The position numbers and the translations under genes were made by a program. 64,000 nt of DNA from Saccharina japonica (Eukaryota; Sar; Phaeophyceae; Laminariales; Laminariaceae): the NCBI GenBank assembly GCA_008828725.1, contig MEHQ01002595.1:620001-684000 (forward strand), given 5' to 3'. Positions 58,785-64,000 of the stretch are shown here, in pieces. The notes beneath the pieces are model-generated. The model was not told where the DNA came from. It searched no databases and saw nothing but the letters and a program-made list of their open reading frames with translations. The number at the start of each line of letters is the position of its first letter. Position 1 is the first letter of the stretch.

Positions 58785-59420
58785 TGAAGACAGCTGCAGT
58801 GAGCGCGGGGGGGCGTACGGGGTCGGCCGTGGGGGGTGCAAAAAGCGGGAACATGTTGGATCAGTCCAATACATCCAGCAGTGGTTCGACGGTAGCAGTA
58901 AGTGAGTAAGTAAGCCAAATGCTGGCGGTGGGCGTGGGGAGTGCAAAAAGCGGGAATAGGTTCGCCCAGCCCACTACATCAACAGCAGTGGTGTACCAAA
59001 GCAGTTGCAGTAAGCTAGAGGCTGATACTTGGGCTGCAAAGAGGCTACGATCGCCTCCTCTCCCCTCTCGCACCCCAGCAAGTGGCAACCAATAGCAGAG
59101 CTCGAGGCCCTGACCGTCCAACGCATATGAAGAGGGCGCACACATCGAATGGGCTACTGCTGTATATCGTACCCCGTCGACACTTCGCCCTTGACATCGG
59201 TCGAACTGCCAAGCGGGAGGACTGCCCTCTATCGTATCATACATAGAGCGAAGCGCAAAATCTCGCACCTGCACAGGCGGTGTGCCTAACGGAGCCTTCG
59301 CGTTTCCGACTTTGTCGTCCCTCCCTTCTTGACTCCGGAGTCTTGCGTGGTCCAAGAGACGGGGTTGCGGTAACGTCGGAAGGGAAAACAAACAAACGTG
59401 ATGATCGGTTAGTGACAACT
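58785..59420 (-). other. Open frame upstream of the kinase; possible further 5' exon
   Basis: A minus ORF of about 185 codons covers 59418-58861, with PVQVRDFALRSMYDTIEGS and similar non-repetitive sequence. The frame could join the 58784 exon through a donor at CCCAA/GTATCA near 59032, with the exon then extending upstream to CTGTCTTCAATG near 58793, but I cannot identify a matching start. A diverged tandem duplication (TGCAAAAAGCGGGAA, near 58837 and 58951) lies within it. Confidence 0.35.
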
Positions 59421-61999
59421 AACGGTCTCGCTTAGAGTTCGTCATGCCGGAAACGAAAGCCCGGGCTAGGTGGAAGGTAAGAATCAACCAAAGTCGCCAG
59501 GGAAAAAATACATGCACAATGATCACGCGACTACCAGTACAGGGGCACTTGCTCCTGACCTCGCGAGCCTAAAATAGCTGAATAGGCTAAACTGAAGACT
59601 ATTAATAGGAGATATAATGCAACCCAGTTCAACGTCGGACAGAGCGTGGGCTGCCCCATATGCCTCACCTACGTCGCCTACTGTGTACACCTATACCCAC
59701 CGCACAGAGCAGTGCCTTACGCAGGTGTGTCTTGATAACGCATGCGCTACGTACTGATCGCCGCATGGAAACGTGCATAGATCCCACAGACCGTGCCAGA
59801 TCAGCGTGCTTAAATATGAGTAGGGGAAAAAAAAAAAACTATACCACTTGAATACAAACCCGGGAACGCGCGTGGTATGTTGAGTACACGTATATACACT
59901 TCGTACTATTACTACGAGTACTGCGGGGAAAATGTACAGAACGTTTAGATCGTGTACGAGGAGACCAGCCACTTCGGAAACTGTACAGGTGATGCAGACC
60001 CGCGAGAGGATCTATCTACGTACCAGGTATGTGATTTGTACAGCGTAGTCTGGTACATATCTGAAAATATCGCTACAGCAGTTTGTATATAGATAACTAC
60101 TGTTATACGACGAGGTACGGGCTGCCCACCGATACCCCGCGGATGGTCCATCCATGGACAACCCACGGACACCACGCAGACACCCCACGGACACCCAATG
60201 GGCACCACACGAATACCCACGACGGACATGGTTATATGTTGTAGGCCTACTCGTAGGGCTATCTATGCCTCGTACGGTATGGCTCTATGGCCATGACGTC
60301 TCGTACTCGTAGGGCTCGTATCTATGCCTCGTGTGGCTACGTATATGGCTCTGGCTCTGGCTATGGCTACGACAGGGCTACTGCGTACACCGGTCGTAGT
60401 TGGCCACGTCGGTTTGTAGATGGCACAACACATTGCAGTACTCGTATCATATGGCATGTTGAGCTCTACAGCAGTAGTACGCAGCTCTCTCTCTCTCACG
60501 CAGCACGCAACACGTACCTGGTAAAGGAGTACCCTCGTACACCGGTCGTAGTTGGCCACGTCGGTTTGTAGATGGCACAACACATTGCAGTACTCGTATC
60601 ATATGGCATGTTGAGCTCTACAGCAGTAGTACGCAGCTCTCTCTCTCTCACGCAGCACGCAACACGTACCTGGTAAAGGAGTACCCTCTGGTACCAGCCG
60701 TACCTGGTATACTTGGTACAGCGTACCAGGTACTACTGCTGTACTGCCGTACCTGGGACTCAGGACAGATGAGTTTTCAGACTTCGCAAGTTCAACTGGT
60801 ATTGTCGGACACTGCTGCTGGAGTCGAGGATCCCAGTATACCAGTATACACAGCCCATCAACACACTTTGGAAGGGGTAACACATATACGCGAGAAGCAT
60901 GCAGCGTCTGTGTGTGAGCACTTGTTGGAACTCACCCGGCTACGACGGTCAGGCACAGCGTGTTCAATCCCAGCTCTCGGGGGTCATACTTGGCCAAGCA
61001 GGAGATCGAGCTCGTGGCATTCCGCCGCGTACTCCTCGTTGCCTCTATGGCGACCTGGGATATGATCAATCAAGCACACGCATAGGTGGAGGTGGAAATA
61101 CCATAGCACCAAGAGCGTGGCGTGGTGACTCTAAGAGCGCAGTGTGGTGGCGGGATGGCACGAGGCTCCCTGTGTCTATAAGGGCGAGGCGCAAAGAGCA
61201 CAACAAGCAGACAATTCCACCACATTGTTACATGGATGTTACAACGAGCTGGAAGCGTTATTATAGCGGGACGAGGGGTTGAGAACATGAGTAGCCAATG
61301 AAATCGATTGGTTCGACATTTTAAAAGTTTGAAAGTTTAGAACGGAAAAAGCGGATTTAGTTTCCAAGATTTACGGACAAACAGGTGTTCTTCGCACGAG
61401 TTTGCGCAGCCCTTTTGTTTGCACGCTTGGGACCCTAGACCCTGCAACCGCCGCAAATCGCGGTCGTCTCCGCGGATAATAATCTGGCGACGACTCGACA
61501 ACACACTCGAGGGCCTGTTGCCGGAAATTCGCTATGTTTTCCTTTCAAAACACGCCAAGGAGGACGTGGTCAGACGTGAACACAGCCCGAGAAAAAACAC
61601 CCCGAGTACACTGTTTACTCGTAAAACTAGTGGTCGGGTTCGACCGAGATAAACTCGTGTACCAGAATGACCCATTGCTGCATGCCAGCACGATCGAAAC
61701 CCCAGCGCTTCGTCAGAGCAGCTAGCTCACGGGCCAAGGAGCAGAATCGGTCGTCGTGCGAAGGGTGCGCTGTATGAATACATGTACAGTACAGCTTTAA
61801 CTGGAGTAGTCCGTTTCTCTACAGTACTGAAGAACAAAACGGCCTTGTACGGCCGTATAGACTGAATCGAGGTTTCGCACAACTCTCCTCGAAAACAAAA
61901 CGATGAGAACCCGCGAGTTGAGACAAGATGGCGACGATGAGCACTGGAGTTAGCCGCAACGACAGGCACCCTACCGCGGTTGATAGAAAGCATCCTCAC
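59421..61999. other. No gene supported; contains a recent tandem duplication
   Basis: Apart from the 152-base duplication at 60390-60690, there are only short ORFs. Plus ORFs around 61419-61725 have protein-like composition but no recognised domain. Confidence 0.4.
60390..60690. repeat. Near-identical 152-base tandem duplication
   Basis: CGGTCGTAGTTGGCCACGTC at 60391 recurs at 60543, and the next ~145 bases are the same in both copies, including a CTCTCTCTCTC run. The lack of divergence implies a recent event or an assembly artefact. Confidence 0.9.
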
Positions 62000-62113
62000 C
62001 GTATCCTCCATAGTAACCCCATGGCCTTCTTTCGCGATGGGTCCACTTGGACCCCCGTCGTCCTGGTCAACCACCATAATTCTCGGCATCGATTTTGATG
62101 CGAAGCACGACAT
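62000..62113 (-). CDS. Candidate first coding exon of an unidentified gene
   Basis: From an ATG at 62113, 38 codons run to a good donor (ACG/GTGAGG) at 62000, ending in phase 0. The peptide starts MSCFASKSMPRIMVVDQD and ends EGHGVTMEDT. It could be a 5' exon of the kinase gene or of a separate short gene, but no compatible second exon was found. Support is only the ORF and donor. Confidence 0.3.
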
Positions 62114-62349
62114 ATTGAAGAGCAGCCGTTCGGATGGTGCCTCGTCTAATCGTCAGAAACAACCCCGTGCAGATGAGCCCCCTTCTCGTCTCTCTCCCTC
62201 GCCTACGACTCTTCGCTTGTCGACAACTCCCAGTCTTCGTAGCGTCAAGCCAGACGGCAATGTCAAAATGTGTTTTTTTTTCGGTGTCCTTCGTACAGTA
62301 TAGGAGGAGGCGGGAGCGTTACGGGGACGGAACACACTAAAAATGAATG

Positions 62350-62600
62350 CCGTGTTTCTATTGGTCCATAGACCACGGACCACGGAATTCTTCCCCAATC
62401 AAGTGTCGCGTGTGATTTAAGATACGGTTACGAGACAGTCGAGTGTGAGGCAGTAGCGAGACTGTACCGAAACGTGTACCTAATACTGTAATACTATACA
62501 GTAGTAGACCCGGCTTCTGTGGATGTTGGTCCACGGACTACGGACCACGGAGGGAGCAATTCGCTAGACAGCTGCCCCGTGTAATGCGATTTACCGATAA
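62350..62600. repeat. Diverged duplication with GACCACGGACCACGGA
   Basis: TTGGTCCATAGACCACGGAC near 62361 and TTGGTCCACGGACTACGGAC near 62526 are each followed by related sequence including GTG(C/T)AATGCGATTTA or GTGTGATTTAA. The copies are about 165 bases apart. No gene content. Confidence 0.6.
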
Positions 62601-63012
62601 TACTGCTATTGTACTCGTACGAGCCCTTTTTATTTTTGCACAGCGTTCGCGTACTCTCGGCTAATCGGCCCTGCAACGAATGGCACCAACAGTATTTACA
62701 GTATAGACTGTGCCGAAGAGAACCGGATTACTGCTGACACTCCCAGTGCCATACATACCATGCACGTGTGATGCTACATACAGTAGCAGTACCTGGCTAT
62801 AACAAGGGTCGCGTTGAGATCGATCCTCATCCTGGAACACGTGCGAGTACTGCCAGATAACACAGTTACGTATACATACAAGAAGGAAAACACAGTTTTT
62901 TTTGTACAGTCGTTCCTCGAAAACTGACTCTCCCCAGGAAACAAGGTCGGCGACACCGACCCGGGAGTGGGTGTATGGAGAATCCCCACAGACCTCCTGG
63001 GGTTTCCGAAGA

Positions 63013-64000
63013 CTATCCATTCTTCTTCCGCCCCTGCCCCCCCTTTGGTCGGCCCTGCCGGACGGCAGGGCCCGTATTGTCAGTTGCTGCCAGCGCCCCG
63101 TCCAGCTCCGCCCCCGGCTGCGGCACCGCCCCGGTCGCCGCCCACGAAGTTCCGACTGTAGCGAGCGACGCTCGGGAGCCGATGCCCGCCGCCGCCTCCT
63201 CCTGCACCCCCCCCCCCCTGCTGCTGCGGCAACCTGTTGCAGCTGTATCTGTTGCGGCGGCGGCGGGGGAGGCGGAGGAGGCGGGGGGGGCAGCAACTGC
63301 GGCTGCTGGCGGCTGCAGCTGCTGCTGCTGCATGGGGACGTAGTGGGAGAACGAACAGTTTCCCCGCGGGCACGGGACCCCACGCCACGCGAAATCACAC
63401 ACGCCCGGCGGTGTGGAACGCTCCTGCGCTCGAGGCTTGGACCCCCCGCCGCTCGCTCGCCCGTGCGCTGGAGCCGAACGCTGCCCCCCCGCCCCTGGGG
63501 CTCCCTTCCTCTTTCCCCCGACCGAGCCAGCGGCCTTTTCAGAGGGCCGGCTCCAAAACTCATTTCGTTCCACAAGGCTGGTTGCGGCACCATCATCCAC
63601 CAGCTCCCTCAGCCGCGTGAAACTCGGCGTGATCATGGGTACCCCAGTGCCGGGGGGGGGCGCGGCGTACGGGTATTTTCGGAAGAGGTCGCCCCCCTGC
63701 GACGCGAGCGAAGACATGCTTTCCTTCAGGCCACCGTTCATTGCTTTTAGGAGCAACTCGCGGACCTTGGCCGGGTACGGGGTAAGGCTGCTGAAGTGGC
63801 GCCTGAGGTAGGTTTCGACCAACTTCTGAACTGCTTCCAGCTCTCTCCGCAGGTTGCTTAGCCTGCTCTTGCATACGGCCTGAGCGCCCTCCATGCCGTA
63901 TTCAAGCATTTCCATAAACGCGGCGACGAACGTGGCAAAATGTACGTCAGCTGGCATGGCCGACGGGGTCTCCCCTGCTGGAACGGGAGGAACAAAGTCT
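63013..64000 (-). CDS. CCCH zinc-finger protein, incomplete at the right edge
   Basis: The frame is open from the window edge to TAG at 63013. The first ATG in view is at 63957 (314 aa), but codons upstream are also open, so the true start may lie outside. Residues 1-110 look alpha-helical (KSRLSNLRRELEAVQKLVET). A single finger CDFAWRGVPCPRGNCSFSH has C-x8-C-x4-C-x3-H spacing, one residue shorter than the usual C-x8-C-x5-C-x3-H. Gln- and Ala/Pro-rich low-complexity sequence and a basic C terminus (GRPKGGQGRKKNG) follow. Such fingers bind RNA in host proteins and also occur in some retroelement Gag-like proteins; I cannot decide between these. An ATG at 63020 overlaps the stop and opens a 119-codon frame to 62661. 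Confidence 0.55.
   Translation of the reverse strand, partial: DFVPPVPAGETPSAMPADVHFATFVAAFMEMLEYGMEGAQAVCKSRLSNLRRELEAVQKLVETYLRRHFSSLTPYPAKVRELLLKAMNGGLKESMSSLASQGGDLFRKYPYAAPPPGTGVPMITPSFTRLRELVDDGAATSLVERNEFWSRPSEKAAGSVGGKRKGAPGAGGQRSAPAHGRASGGGSKPRAQERSTPPGVCDFAWRGVPCPRGNCSFSHYVPMQQQQLQPPAAAVAAPPASSASPAAAATDTAATGCRSSRGGGVQEEAAAGIGSRASLATVGTSWAATGAVPQPGAELDGALAATDNTGPAVRQGRPKGGQGRKKNG

Overview
The window reads as nuclear DNA of an intron-rich stramenopile alga, most likely a brown alga or close ochrophyte. The grounds are long introns (hundreds to about 1,400 bases), conventional GTRAG/YAG splice sites, near-even base composition, and proteins of a kind known from that group: a secreted beta-helix/cysteine-rich/seven-membrane-segment protein and a DGAT2 acyltransferase with a long N-terminal extension. 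The assignment is an inference; no species marker is visible. No bacterial operons, ribosome binding sites, rRNA, canonical tRNA gene or CRISPR array were seen.

Four coding units can be supported, all on the minus strand. (1) 17876 to 7277: nine exons joining in one frame, about 929 aa; signal peptide, PMP-like beta-helix repeats, a GCC2/GCC3-like cysteine-rich region and a C-terminal membrane domain. (2) 39725 to 30568: eleven exons joining in one frame, 502 aa, a DGAT2-family acyltransferase. (3) About 58784 to 48288: a protein kinase of up to twelve exons whose N-terminal part is a tandemly duplicated exon and whose catalytic core is split over exons at 54066-50177. (4) 63013 to beyond the right edge: a CCCH zinc-finger protein, incomplete. 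A possible first exon of another gene lies at 62113-62000. Exon models were built by eye; each join was checked for reading phase and splice dinucleotides, but transcripts are needed to confirm them.

The rest is repeat-rich. There is a tRNA-derived SINE-like family with four copies, a small Tc1/mariner-like MITE family, a 456-base hAT-like element with terminal inverted repeats and a target-site duplication, a foldback element built from a short self-complementary repeat, a 760-base element in two copies that contains a hairpin and a conserved ORF, and several tandem arrays (69, 67, 78, about 108, 152 and about 170-225 bases).

The most interesting pattern is repeated partial, inverted duplication of genic sequence. 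A head-to-head pair of copies of the 3' end of DGAT2 exon 4, including its splice donor, sits in the following intron. A head-to-head copy of the duplicated kinase exon makes one exon palindromic. A long hairpin with extra tandem copies lies just downstream of DGAT2. The DGAT2 stop codon region is itself duplicated in tandem. These are the structures expected of young hairpin-RNA (siRNA or proto-microRNA) loci or of a foldback-prone repair process, and they can be tested with small-RNA and transcript data.
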